64,000 nucleotides of DNA from Actinocrispum wychmicini (GTDB lineage Bacteria; Actinomycetota; Actinomycetes; Mycobacteriales; Pseudonocardiaceae), in the NCBI RefSeq assembly GCF_004345645.1, contig NZ_SLWS01000014.1, positions 62,001 through 126,000 of the forward strand. The letters run 5' to 3'. Numbering within the stretch: the first letter of the stretch is position 1; each line of letters opens with the position of its first letter. Below are positions 42,311 to 50,439 of this stretch, in pieces. The notes beneath the pieces were generated by a model. It saw only the letters and a program-made list of their open reading frames with translations. It was not told the origin of the DNA and did no database searches. Both the position numbers and the translations under genes were made by a program.

Positions 42311-43444
42311 ATGAGCGCACCTGAGTTATCCCGCTGGGCACGGATGTGGGGCTCACTCAGCGGCCAGGACCGCAGGTCGCTCGCCGGCATGTTCGGCTTC
42401 ATCGTGCTGCTGCACGTCGTCGGCTTCGGCATGCTGGTCTTCCTGGTCATCCCCGGGCACTACGACCTCGGTGAGACCGGCGTCTTCGGCATCGGCGTCG
42501 GCATGCTCGCGTACACGCTGGGCATGCGCCACGCGTTCGACGCCGACCACATCGCCGCAGTCGACAACACAACCCGCAAACTGCTCGCCGACGGCGGCCG
42601 GAAACCGCTGTCCGTGGGGTTCTGGTTCTCCCTGGGGCATTCGACCATCGTGTTCGGTTTGTCGTTCCTGCTGTCGATCGGTGTGCGGGCCCTGGCCGGA
42701 CAGGTGGAGGACGACGGTTCCGAGCTGCACTCGGTGACCGGGATCATCGGCGCGTCGGTGTCCGGCGTGTTCCTGTGGATCCTGGGCGTTCTCAACCTGG
42801 TCGTGCTGCTCGGCATCGTGCGCGTGTTCCGCCGGATGCGTGCCGGCCAGTACGACGAGCAGGAACTCGAAGAGCAGCTGAACCAACGCGGCTTCATGAA
42901 CCGAATCCTCGGCGGGCTGACCAAGTCGGTCCGCAAGCCGTGGCACATCTACCCGATCGGTGTGCTGTTCGGCCTCGGCTTCGACACCGCCACCGAGATC
43001 GGCCTGCTGGTGCTGGCCGGCGGCGCGGCCGCGTTCAACCTGCCGTGGTACGTGATCCTGGTGCTGCCGATCCTGTTCGCGGCCGGCATGTGCCTGCTGG
43101 ACACGATCGACGGCGTGTTCATGAACTTCGCCTACGGCTGGGCGTTCGCCAAACCAGTCCGCAAAGTGTTCTACAACATCACGATCACCGCCCTGTCCGT
43201 CGCGGTCGCGCTCGGCATCGGCACAATCGAACTGATCAGCGTCCTGGCCGACCAAGCCAAGATCGACTCCGGCCCGATCGCCGCGATCGCGAGCATCCCC
43301 CTGGACTACGCGGGCTACGCGATCGTCGCCCTGTTCGTGCTCGCCTGGCTGATAGCACTCGCGATCTGGCGATTCGGCCGGATCGAGGAGAAATGGTCAG
43401 CGAGCCTGCCACCCACAATCAGGGACGAAGCCCAATCAGCGTGA
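42311..43444 (+). CDS. NiCoT-family nickel/cobalt transporter
   Basis: A 377-residue permease with about eight membrane segments. The signature in segment II is RHAFDADHIAAVDNTTRKL, followed by FWFSLGHSTIVF, LFGLGFDTATEIGLL and LPILFAAGMCLLDTIDGVFM, the metal-selectivity motifs of HoxN/NixA. Takes up Ni2+ or Co2+ through the cytoplasmic membrane. Lying next to cobF, cobalt for cobalamin is a reasonable guess; the Nur-like box argues for nickel. The stop is followed directly by a degenerate tandem-repeat tract. Confidence 0.92.
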   Translation: MSAPELSRWARMWGSLSGQDRRSLAGMFGFIVLLHVVGFGMLVFLVIPGHYDLGETGVFGIGVGMLAYTLGMRHAFDADHIAAVDNTTRKLLADGGRKPLSVGFWFSLGHSTIVFGLSFLLSIGVRALAGQVEDDGSELHSVTGIIGASVSGVFLWILGVLNLVVLLGIVRVFRRMRAGQYDEQELEEQLNQRGFMNRILGGLTKSVRKPWHIYPIGVLFGLGFDTATEIGLLVLAGGAAAFNLPWYVILVLPILFAAGMCLLDTIDGVFMNFAYGWAFAKPVRKVFYNITITALSVAVALGIGTIELISVLADQAKIDSGPIAAIASIPLDYAGYAIVALFVLAWLIALAIWRFGRIEEKWSASLPPTIRDEAQSA

Positions 43445-43449
43445 CAAAG

Positions 43450-44345
43450 CGGCCATAACGAAGCCGCCAGGACAAACCTGCCGGACCAAGCCCGCCGGAA
43501 CGAAGGCGGGCGTGACAAAGACCGCCGGGACTAAGGCGGGCGTGACAAAGACCGCCGGGACTAAGGCTGCCGGAATGCAGGGTGGCGTGACAGAGACCGC
43601 CGGAACGAAGGCTGCTGGGACAAGCTGCTGGGCGAAGGCCACCGGGACGAACGGCCGGGACAAAAGCTGGCCTGACGAAGCCGCCGGAACCGAAGACTGC
43701 CGTGACAAGGCAGCCCAGACGAAAGACGCCGGAACGAAGCTGCCGGACAACGGGAGCCGGGACGAGGCGGCCCGGATGAAGGCTGGCGTGACAAAGGGCG
43801 CCGTGACAAGGGCTGTCGACACGAAGGGTGCCAGGACAGAAGGGTGCCGGAACGAAGCCGCCGGGACGAAGGACGCCGGAATGAGGCGGCCCGGACGAAG
43901 GTTGGCGAGACAAGGCCGGCGAGACAAGCCGCCGGCGCAATAGGGTGCCGGGACGAAAGCTGGCGTCACGAAGGCTGGTGAGTCAGAGCCGACGTGGCAA
44001 AGGCCGGCGAGTCAGAGCCGTCGGGACAAGGGTGCCGGGACCAAGGCTGGCGGGATGAAGGCTGGCGCGGGATAAGGGTGTCGGGATGAAGGTTGGCGTG
44101 ACGAAGCCGACGTGACAAAGGCCGGCGGGACGAGCCGCCGGGGCAAGGGTGCCGGGATGAAGCCTGGCGGGATAAGGGTGCCAGGATGAACGCTGGCGTG
44201 ACGAAGCTGCCGGGATGAACGTGCCGGGAGGAAGGCCAGCGTGACGAAGCTGCCGGGACGAAGGTACCGGGACGAAGGTACCGGGACGAAGGTACCGGGA
44301 CTAAGGCCGGTGAGACAAAGCTGGCGTGACACAGCCGGCTCGACA
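43450..44345. repeat. Degenerate tandem array of 14-15 bp units
   Basis: About 900 bp made of units such as GCCGGGACGAAGG and GGCGTGACAAAG in alternation, several identical in tandem (GTACCGGGACGAAG three times near 44262-44305; GGCGGGCGTGACAAAGACC repeated near 43500-43550). Period 14-15 bp, some sixty copies. The plus strand is rich in A and G with few T. It has no convincing start or homologous protein, although low-complexity frames such as AGTKA repeats can be read on either strand. Confidence 0.85.
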
Positions 44346-45231
44346 AGCGGGTGTCACGAAGCCGCTGGCGCCGTGGCGTCAGCGGAGTGGTTGTTGGCCA
44401 GCGGCAGCGCGCTCGAGCTGGGTATGGCCGTCGCCGTCAGGGCGCTCGGGTGAGCGCCTGCGCGCACATGACTCCGGCTGCCGCCACGGAGTGTCCGAGG
44501 AGCATGAGGAGGCCGTGCCTGGCGACCTCGGACTGGCCCCTGAGTCCGACGAGGCTCAACCGCGAACGTCACATTCTCGGCAGCAGGGTAGATGCAGACC
44601 GCGCGCATGCAGGCTGAGCCCTCAGGAAAGCGTGGTGTTGAGCGGCGCCACGCTCGTGCCGGGCGGCGGGGACTACTGGGAGTTCCTGGTGCCCGGCAAT
44701 GTTCAGTACGGGCACGCCGAGGTCTGGCCATGGCGCTGTCGATGCCTTGCGCGATGGGGCGGTGAGTAGCCATGCGGGCGGGGACATCCGCCGCACGTGG
44801 CCATTCGGACGCGGCCAGGTCGACCACGGTTCGGGCGAGGCCACCGGCGGGCGAGGCCACCGGCCAGCGGAGCAGCGAGGCCACCGGCCAGCGAGGCGGC
44901 GAACAGCACGATGCCGCTGACGCGGACCTCGGTTGGTAAGGCTGTGGCAGGTGTCCTCGCTTTCGGGGTTTGGGTGGGCTGCTGTCCGGCGGCCTGGCTT
45001 TCAGTTCCGGAGGGCTGTTGCGGGCGTCCCTGCTTTCGGGGTTTGCCAGGGCTTTGTCGGGCGTCCTTGGTTTTGGGGGTTGGGTGGGGCTGTTGTGTGG
45101 TGTCCGCTTTGTGGGTTCGGTTGAAGTGTTGTTGGCGGTCTCGCTTCGGGTTTCGTGGGCTGCCGTCGGGCGCGCTGTCGCTCTCGTGCTTTGCCGGCAG
45201 ATGTTTCGGACGGGTTGTTGGGTGCGCTGGT
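44346..45231. other. Gene-free remainder of the repeat island
   Basis: About 890 bp with no convincing gene. It contains three imperfect repeats of about 40 bp (44949-44989, 45021-45060, 45059-45100) built round GGGCGTCC-TGCTTTCGGGGTTTG, on a G/T-rich strand. On the minus strand near 44450-44580 a short membrane-like reading (RHGLLMLLGHSVAAAGVMCAQAL) hints at a decayed membrane-protein gene but no intact frame remains. Confidence 0.6.
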
Positions 45232-45990
45232 CTAGGGGACTGTTCGGACGGTGACGCCGGCGGCGGTGAGAGCGTCGATTTCTTGCTGTGGTGCGGTTTC
45301 CTCCGTGACTACGGCGTTCAGTGTGGTGACTGGGGTGACGAAGGCCAGGGCTGTGCGGGTGAACTTCGAGGCGTCCGCCGCTGCGATCAGTCGTCGGGAG
45401 GAGGCCATTGCGGCGCGTTTGATTGCCGCGTCGGCCAGGTCGTGGGCGGTCAGGCCGTTGGCTGTGTTCAGGCCGCAGGGGCCGATGATCGCTGTGTCGA
45501 ACCGGAGCGCTGCCAGGGACGCTTCGGCGAGGGGGCCGGTCAGGGCCAGTTCGCCGGAGCGGGGTTCGCCGCCGGCCATCAGGATCTTGGCCGTGCCACC
45601 GATCAGGGCGTTGGCCGCGTGCAGGGATAAGGGCATCACCGTCACCTTTCGGTCCCGCAGGGCGTACGCGACCTGCAGGCATGTTGTGCCGCTGTCCAGG
45701 ACTACCGACTCGCCGTCCGCGATCAGGTTCGCGATGTCCGCCGCGATCCGCTGCTTGGCCTCCGTGGCCTCGGTGACCCGCAGGAGGAACGGTGGCTCCT
45801 CGCCGCGGAGCAGCAGGCTGCGGGCGCCGCCGCGGAACCTTTCCAGCACCCCCTGGTCGGCGAGGGTCTCCAGGTCGCGGCGGATGGTCATCTCGGACGC
45901 GCCGGTCAGCTCGGCCAGCTCGGCCACGGTCAGTTCACCGGACCGCCGGGTGGCCTCGGTGATCCGGCGTAGTCGGTTTGTGCTCGCCAT
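45232..45990 (-). CDS. DeoR/GlpR-family repressor
   Basis: A 252-residue regulator. N-terminal HTH: LRRITEATRRSGELTVAELAELTGASEMTIRRDLETLADQGVLERFRGGA. The C-terminal DeoR sugar-phosphate sensor has IADGESVVLDSGTTCLQVAYAL, IGPCGLNTANGLTAHDLADAAIKRA and RRLIAAADASKF. The ATG at 45990 is used; one at 46005 is possible. Divergent from an MFS transporter, its likely target. The 72-bp gap contains TTTGTTCGTTTG and TTTGTTTGTTATGTTCG, possible half-sites. Confidence 0.9.
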   Translation of the reverse strand: MASTNRLRRITEATRRSGELTVAELAELTGASEMTIRRDLETLADQGVLERFRGGARSLLLRGEEPPFLLRVTEATEAKQRIAADIANLIADGESVVLDSGTTCLQVAYALRDRKVTVMPLSLHAANALIGGTAKILMAGGEPRSGELALTGPLAEASLAALRFDTAIIGPCGLNTANGLTAHDLADAAIKRAAMASSRRLIAAADASKFTRTALAFVTPVTTLNAVVTEETAPQQEIDALTAAGVTVRTVP

Positions 45991-46062
45991 GGGGTCATTG
46001 AACATGGTTTTTGTTCGTTTGGCAATCTTTCGCACATCAAGTTTGTTTGTTATGTTCGAAGC

Positions 46063-47208
46063 ATGCGTGCCGCAAGAGTGTCCACCTTCGCCTACTTCGC
46101 CCTGAACGGGTTCGTCGTGGGCATGTGGGTGGTCCACATCCCCGAGATCGAGCACCGCGCCGGCGTCACCCACGCCACGCTGGGCCTGCTCCTGCTGCTG
46201 TTGGGCGGTGGCGCCTTCCTGGGCATGCAGGTCGCCGGCCCGCTCACCGACCGGCTGGGAACCCGCCGCATGGTGCCGCTGACCGCCGTGCTGTGCAGTG
46301 CTTTCGTCGTGCTGCCCGGCCTGGCGACGAGTGGGTGGACGCTCGGCGTGGCGTTACTGCTCTTCGGGTTCGGCAACGGATCGCTCGACGTGGCCATGAA
46401 CGTGCACGCGGTCGAAGTGGAACGCGGCTACGGTCGGCCGGTCATGTCCGCGTTCCACGCCATGTGGTCCATCGGTGGAGTGTGCGCGGCCCTGGTGGGC
46501 GCGTTGACTCTCAGTTGGGGCTGGAACCCGTCCGCGACCCTCAGTGGAGTGATCGTCCTGGGGGTGGTCGTGACCGCGATCGCGGCGCCCACGCTGCTGA
46601 GACCCCAACCAGGCGCCGCTGTCACGGACAAGGCCCCACGCCGGAAAACATCGACACGCGTGTGGGCCATGGCAGTCGTCGCGTTCCTACTGATGCTGTG
46701 CGAAGGCGTTGCCAACGACTGGAGCGTGCTGCACCTCAGCACGATCCTGGACGCCCCCGCAGCCACAGCGGCCTTCGCGTACGGCAGTTTCGCCACGGCC
46801 ATGACCATTGGACGGTTCGCTGCGGACCGCGTAGCCCACAGGTTCGGCGCGTTCGCCATCGTCCGGTACGGCGGTGTGGTCGCCGCGCTCGGCCTTACGG
46901 TGGTGGTGTTCTCGCCGTGGATACCGCTGGCGTTGGCGGGCTGGACCGTGTTCGGGATCGGTCTGTCCGGCTGCATCCCGCAACTGTTCGGCGCGGCCGG
47001 CCACACCGATCTGGAGTCCGCTGGCACCAACGTCTCCCGGGTCGCCGGGCTTGGCTACCTCGGCATGCTCGCCGGCCCCATGATCATCGGCCCGCTGACC
47101 GTGCTCATGCCGCTGAACTTCACCTTTCTCTTACCGGTGGTGTTCTGCCTGGTCGCGTCCGGCGCGGCCCGGATCCTCCGTCCGAGACCGGCGCTGGTCA
47201 CCGTCTGA
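46063..47208 (+). CDS. MFS transporter (FucP/YbjJ-like)
   Basis: A 381-residue transporter with about twelve membrane segments. Signatures: FVVGMWVVHIPEIEHRAGV, GPLTDRLGTRRM between segments 2 and 3, and DRVAHRFG between segments 8 and 9. The divergent DeoR repressor suggests a sugar or sugar-like substrate. Start at ATG 46063, close to the regulator's promoter region. Confidence 0.88.
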   Translation: MRAARVSTFAYFALNGFVVGMWVVHIPEIEHRAGVTHATLGLLLLLLGGGAFLGMQVAGPLTDRLGTRRMVPLTAVLCSAFVVLPGLATSGWTLGVALLLFGFGNGSLDVAMNVHAVEVERGYGRPVMSAFHAMWSIGGVCAALVGALTLSWGWNPSATLSGVIVLGVVVTAIAAPTLLRPQPGAAVTDKAPRRKTSTRVWAMAVVAFLLMLCEGVANDWSVLHLSTILDAPAATAAFAYGSFATAMTIGRFAADRVAHRFGAFAIVRYGGVVAALGLTVVVFSPWIPLALAGWTVFGIGLSGCIPQLFGAAGHTDLESAGTNVSRVAGLGYLGMLAGPMIIGPLTVLMPLNFTFLLPVVFCLVASGAARILRPRPALVTV

Positions 47209-47211
47209 CGA

Positions 47212-48036
47212 CTACAGGATGCCGGCGACGACGGGGAGCGGCTTGCCGTCCGGGTTGCCCTCCCACTTCGCGTAGTGGTTGTCGCCCACGCCATCGGCCC
47301 GCGCCTGACGGACCGGGACGGCCGCGCTCTTGATGTCGAACGGTATGCCGTTGAGGAGGCTGCCCATATTAGTCCGCCACGAGCCCTTGTCGGTCCGGCC
47401 GGGCTCCCCGCTGCCCGAAGCGGCACGATGGTCGAAATCCCATCGGTCGTACCACCACATGTGGCCGTCGAACGACCAGTCGGCGTCGCTGCCGTCCGCC
47501 TTCGGATTCCAGACCTTGAGCTTCCCCCAGGCGTAGACGGTGAAGTCGCCGAGCGTTCCGCTCGTGTTGCACGCCCCGAGCATCGTGAAGCTGACGTCGC
47601 TCTCGAGCGGCTTCTCCAGGCCGGCGGGATCGCCGCCGGCGGTGCGGGCGATCTCCGCGCCCATGCCCCTGACGAAGCCCAGGAAATGGGCCGAACGTGG
47701 GTTGTGGCCGAAGTCGATGAGGGCGTTGCACTGCTCCATGCCGAGGGGGGTGAGGCCGAACTCGTCGCCATGGCCGTGGCAGTAGTGGTGGATCAGGTCC
47801 TTGCACAGACGCTTCGAGAAGTTCAGCGCGGCGAGCCCTTCGAGCGCGCCGCCGACGAAGTCCCAGTCCTCCAGTCCGGCACGCTGAACCGCCCGGGTGG
47901 TCGCCGCGTTGCCCGCCATGCGCTGAAGCCAGAGCATCTGCCCGGCCGCGGCGGTCATAGCGGGCCGTGACGACTCCCCGGCATCCGCGGACGGCTGCCC
48001 GCGCGACGTCGACGTCGGATCCCGGTCATAACGCAC
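47212..48036 (-). CDS. Predicted toxin: LQRxxGNAA leader plus colicin M-like catalytic region
   Basis: A 274-residue protein. Residues 34-52 read MLWLQRMAGNAATTRAVQR, the LQRxxGNxAV motif found at the N-terminus of many actinobacterial proteins linked to extracellular contractile injection systems and DUF4157 toxins. Residues about 80-250 follow the plan of colicin M: HHYCHGHGDEFGLTPLGMEQCNALI, LGDFTVYAWGKLKVWN, and WSFDGHMWWYDRWDFDHR near 187-204, where colicin M has WTYNG...SYDDKYDF...HR. The catalytic set D-x-Y-D-x5-H-R becomes Asp197, Trp199, Asp200, His203, Arg204, with Tyr changed to Trp and shorter spacing. Colicin M cleaves lipid II. No signal peptide; no immunity gene recognised. The resemblance is by eye. 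Confidence 0.55.
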   Translation of the reverse strand: MRYDRDPTSTSRGQPSADAGESSRPAMTAAAGQMLWLQRMAGNAATTRAVQRAGLEDWDFVGGALEGLAALNFSKRLCKDLIHHYCHGHGDEFGLTPLGMEQCNALIDFGHNPRSAHFLGFVRGMGAEIARTAGGDPAGLEKPLESDVSFTMLGACNTSGTLGDFTVYAWGKLKVWNPKADGSDADWSFDGHMWWYDRWDFDHRAASGSGEPGRTDKGSWRTNMGSLLNGIPFDIKSAAVPVRQARADGVGDNHYAKWEGNPDGKPLPVVAGIL

Positions 48037-48046
48037 AAATCCGATG

Positions 48047-48637
48047 CTAACGCGGTGTGGTCGCCGGATCGGTGTCCATTCGGGCAGCGTTGAGCAGGGC
48101 GGCGGCGGTGGCTCTGCTCAGCCCGGCCAGCCCTTCAGCACGCACGATCGCGCTTGCGCACGCGCCGTCGAACACCACCGTCAGCTGCCGCGCGAGCAGC
48201 TGCGGGTCGGCCGCGCCGCCCAGTTCGGCCTGGCGTTCGAAGAAGTCGGTCAGGTGTTGCTTGAAGCGACGGGCGACCGTGCTGGCCGGATGGTCGGGGT
48301 CGCGCAGTTCGGTGGCGATGTTCACGAACGGGCAGCCGGTGAACTCGGGCGCGGACGACCGCCCGTCGAGCCAGTCGAACACGTGCAGGACGCGGTCGCG
48401 CGGGCTACGGTCGTCGCTCTCGTCGGGCAGGTACATGGCCAGGTACCACGGGCCGTAGCGCTCCAGGGCGGCCGCCACGACGTCGTTCTTGGTGTCGAAC
48501 AGCTGGTACATCGACTTCTTGGAGATCCCGGCCGCTTTGCACAGCTTGTCCACGCCGACCGCGCCGACGCCGTCCCGGTAGAACAGCTCGTTGGCCGCCT
48601 TGAGCAGGCGTTCGCGAGAGTCCGGCGTGGTGGTCAC
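48047..48637 (-). CDS. TetR-family transcriptional regulator
   Basis: A 196-residue repressor with GTG start. HTH: RERLLKAANELFYRDGVGAVGVDKLCKAAGISKKSMYQLFDTKNDVV. The C-terminal domain is of the small TetR_C type (PFVNIATELRDPDHPA). It has two perfect AAACCGATCGGTTT palindromes just upstream at 48670-48709, so it represses itself and probably the genes to the right. The adjacent colicin M-like gene runs in the same direction 10 bp away. Confidence 0.9.
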   Translation of the reverse strand: MTTTPDSRERLLKAANELFYRDGVGAVGVDKLCKAAGISKKSMYQLFDTKNDVVAAALERYGPWYLAMYLPDESDDRSPRDRVLHVFDWLDGRSSAPEFTGCPFVNIATELRDPDHPASTVARRFKQHLTDFFERQAELGGAADPQLLARQLTVVFDGACASAIVRAEGLAGLSRATAAALLNAARMDTDPATTPR

Positions 48638-48667
48638 GGCGCCAGCGTACGCGGATCTTCGCGCTGC

Positions 48668-48709
48668 GGAAACCGATCGGTTTATGATGATGGAAACCGA
48701 TCGGTTTCC
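48668..48709. promoter_or_regulatory. Twin TetR operators
   Basis: Two perfect palindromes: AAACCGATCGGTTT (48670-48683) and GGAAACCGATCGGTTTCC (48692-48709). Their centres are 24 bp apart. Position 30 bp upstream of the TetR start and before the rightward repeat/hydrolase frame makes them its operators; PsrA/FadR-type half-sites (GGTTT/AAACC) fit this class. Confidence 0.8.
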
Positions 48710-48719
48710 GCCGGGTGAT

Positions 48720-49307
48720 GTAGCGGACGACAAAGGGGATGCACGGCAGATGACAAAGGGAGGTGGCACATCAAGTGACGCAGTAAGTGGCACAGAGGAC
48801 AACGCAGAAGGTGGCACAGTGTACGAGGGCAGGGATGACGGGGGGCGACAGAAGGAAGGACAGACGGGACAACAGAGCGGGACGACAGGGGATGACAGAA
48901 GCGGCGGCAGAAGGAATGACAGAGCGGATGACAGACGGGGTGGCAGAGCGGATGGCGGCAGGGACGACAGAGCCGGATGACATGGGGAGGGCAGCGGGGA
49001 CGGCAGCGGGGATGGCAGACGGGACAACTGAGCGGGACGACAGGGGATGACAGAAGGGACGGCAGAAGGAATGACAGAGCGGATGACAGACGGGGTGGCA
49101 GAGCGGATGGCGGCAGGGACGACAGAGCCGGATGACATGGGGACGACAGCAGAGACGGCAGCAGGGGCAGCAGGGACGGCAGCGGGGATGGCAGACGGGG
49201 TGGCAGCGGAGATTGCAGACGGGACGACAGAGAGGACGGCAGCGGGGACAGCGGCAGGGACGACAGAGGGCATGGCAGACGGGGTTGCAGAGAGGACGAC
49301 CGGGAGG
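48720..49307. repeat. Degenerate tandem array of 12-bp units with a 126-bp direct repeat
   Basis: About 590 bp of units such as ATGACAGAGCGG, ATGACAGACGGG, GTGGCAGAGCGG and ATGGCGGCAGGG (consensus RYGRCAGAnSGG). A longer copy, 48863-48988 against 49018-49143 (offset 155), is nearly identical. The plus strand has few T residues. The 12-bp period keeps frame, so the tract can be translated with the downstream hydrolase as a Thr/Ala/Gly/Asp/Met-rich leader. No function is assigned. Confidence 0.85.
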
Positions 49308-50141
49308 ATGGCACGGAGGGTGACCACGCCGCAGTTCCTGTCCGAGACGATGTTCGTCGATGGCCCGTCCGCCCGGTACGCCTACCGCAGGTTCGGCGTG
49401 AGGGGAGGCGTGCCGCTGGTCATGGCGCTCCGCTACCGCGGCACGATGGACCACTGGGACCCCGCGTTCCTCCAGGTGCTGGCGGAGAAGCGGGACGTCA
49501 TCGTGTTCGACAACGCCGGGGTGGGCCGCTCGTCGGGCACCGTTCCCGACACCGTCGAGGGTATGGCGCACGGGGTGATCGAGTTCGTCGAAGCACTCGG
49601 GCTGCCCCAGGTCGACCTGCTGGGGTGGTCGATGGGCGGCGCGGTCACCCAGACCGTGGCGTTACTCCGGCCGCAGCTCGTCCGCAGGCTGGTTGTCGCG
49701 GGCAGCGGTCCGGGACCCGTGCCGGGCACCCCGCCGACCCCGGACCGGGTGTGGCAGGTCGCCGGCAAACCCAGCAACGACGACGAGGACTTCCTCTACC
49801 TGTTCTTCCCGGAGACGGCACGCCAGGCAGGACTCGAGTCGTTGCGCCGGCTCGCCGAGTCACGCGCCGAGGTACTGCCCGAAGGCGTCGCCGCGCAGAC
49901 CGCCGCGATCCGCGCGTGGGGCAAGGGCGAAGGCGCCAGTTGGGAGCGTCTCGCCGAGCTGACGCTCCCTGTCCTGGTCGCCAACGGCGCGCACGACGTC
50001 ATGGTGCACGCCTACGCCACGTACGCGATGTCCCAGCGCCTGCCGGACGCGAAGATCGTGCTGTACAGCGACGCCGGACACGGTTTCCTGTTCCAGCATC
50101 CGGAGAAGTTCGGCGCCGAGGTCGTGGCCTTCCTGTCGTGA
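49308..50141 (+). CDS. Alpha/beta hydrolase
   Basis: A 277-residue protein from ATG 49308 (GTG 49320 also possible; in-frame starts inside the repeat tract would add up to 87 low-complexity residues). Motifs are VPLVMALRYRGTMDHWDP, VFDNAGVGRSSG, DLLGWSMGGAVTQTV (nucleophile Ser in GWSMGG), LVANGAHDVMV (Asp) and SDAGHGFLFQHP (His). Typical of esterases/lactonases that act on small ketone or ester substrates. The start region cannot be fixed because ATG and GGAGG occur in every repeat. Confidence 0.85.
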   Translation: MARRVTTPQFLSETMFVDGPSARYAYRRFGVRGGVPLVMALRYRGTMDHWDPAFLQVLAEKRDVIVFDNAGVGRSSGTVPDTVEGMAHGVIEFVEALGLPQVDLLGWSMGGAVTQTVALLRPQLVRRLVVAGSGPGPVPGTPPTPDRVWQVAGKPSNDDEDFLYLFFPETARQAGLESLRRLAESRAEVLPEGVAAQTAAIRAWGKGEGASWERLAELTLPVLVANGAHDVMVHAYATYAMSQRLPDAKIVLYSDAGHGFLFQHPEKFGAEVVAFLS

Positions 50142-50153
50142 CACAGTGGACAG

Positions 50154-50429
50154 TCAGGCCTCGCTGACGTCGATTTCGACCGTCCGGGTGTCGACCGGGT
50201 CGGTCTCCCAGGCCCGCTTCAGCTCGAACGTGAGCGTGTGCCGGCCGGGTTCGGCCGCGCGGAGGTGGAAACGTTCGGTGCCGCCCTGGCCCGGGGTGGT
50301 GCCGTCGGCGGTGAACCCCGTGTCCACCAACCGAACCCCGGGCAGGTCGACGGGCTGCCACCGGTATCCGGTGGTGGGGGTCGCCTTCAGGTCGACGTTG
50401 AAGACTTCCCCCACCCGCACTGCGATCAT
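50154..50429 (-). CDS. Chagasin-type (I42) cysteine-protease inhibitor
   Basis: A 91-residue immunoglobulin-like protein with the three inhibitory loops of chagasins in order: TPTTGYRW (PTTG, residues 18-21), GQGGTERF (GxGG, 47-50) and KRAWE (RPW-like, 72-74, with Pro replaced by Ala). It is the gene downstream of a papain-like protease, 10 bp away, in the same direction. I infer that it holds that enzyme, or similar host or competitor enzymes, in check. No signal peptide. Confidence 0.85.
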   Translation of the reverse strand: MIAVRVGEVFNVDLKATPTTGYRWQPVDLPGVRLVDTGFTADGTTPGQGGTERFHLRAAEPGRHTLTFELKRAWETDPVDTRTVEIDVSEA

Positions 50430-50439
50430 GCGACGGACT

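Noticed and set aside
43436-44346. Low-complexity proteins in the 14-15 bp array (AGTK or FVPA-like repeats)
   Set aside because: Frames exist on both strands as a consequence of the repeat; none has a ribosome site or homologous domain, so no CDS was called.
44354-45682. Long minus-strand frame in the gene-free remainder
   Set aside because: Pro/Arg/Ser-rich, runs into the DeoR gene's other frame, no domain visible.
43450-49307. CRISPR array
   Set aside because: Units are short (12-15 bp), contiguous and degenerate, without unique spacers; no cas genes are present.
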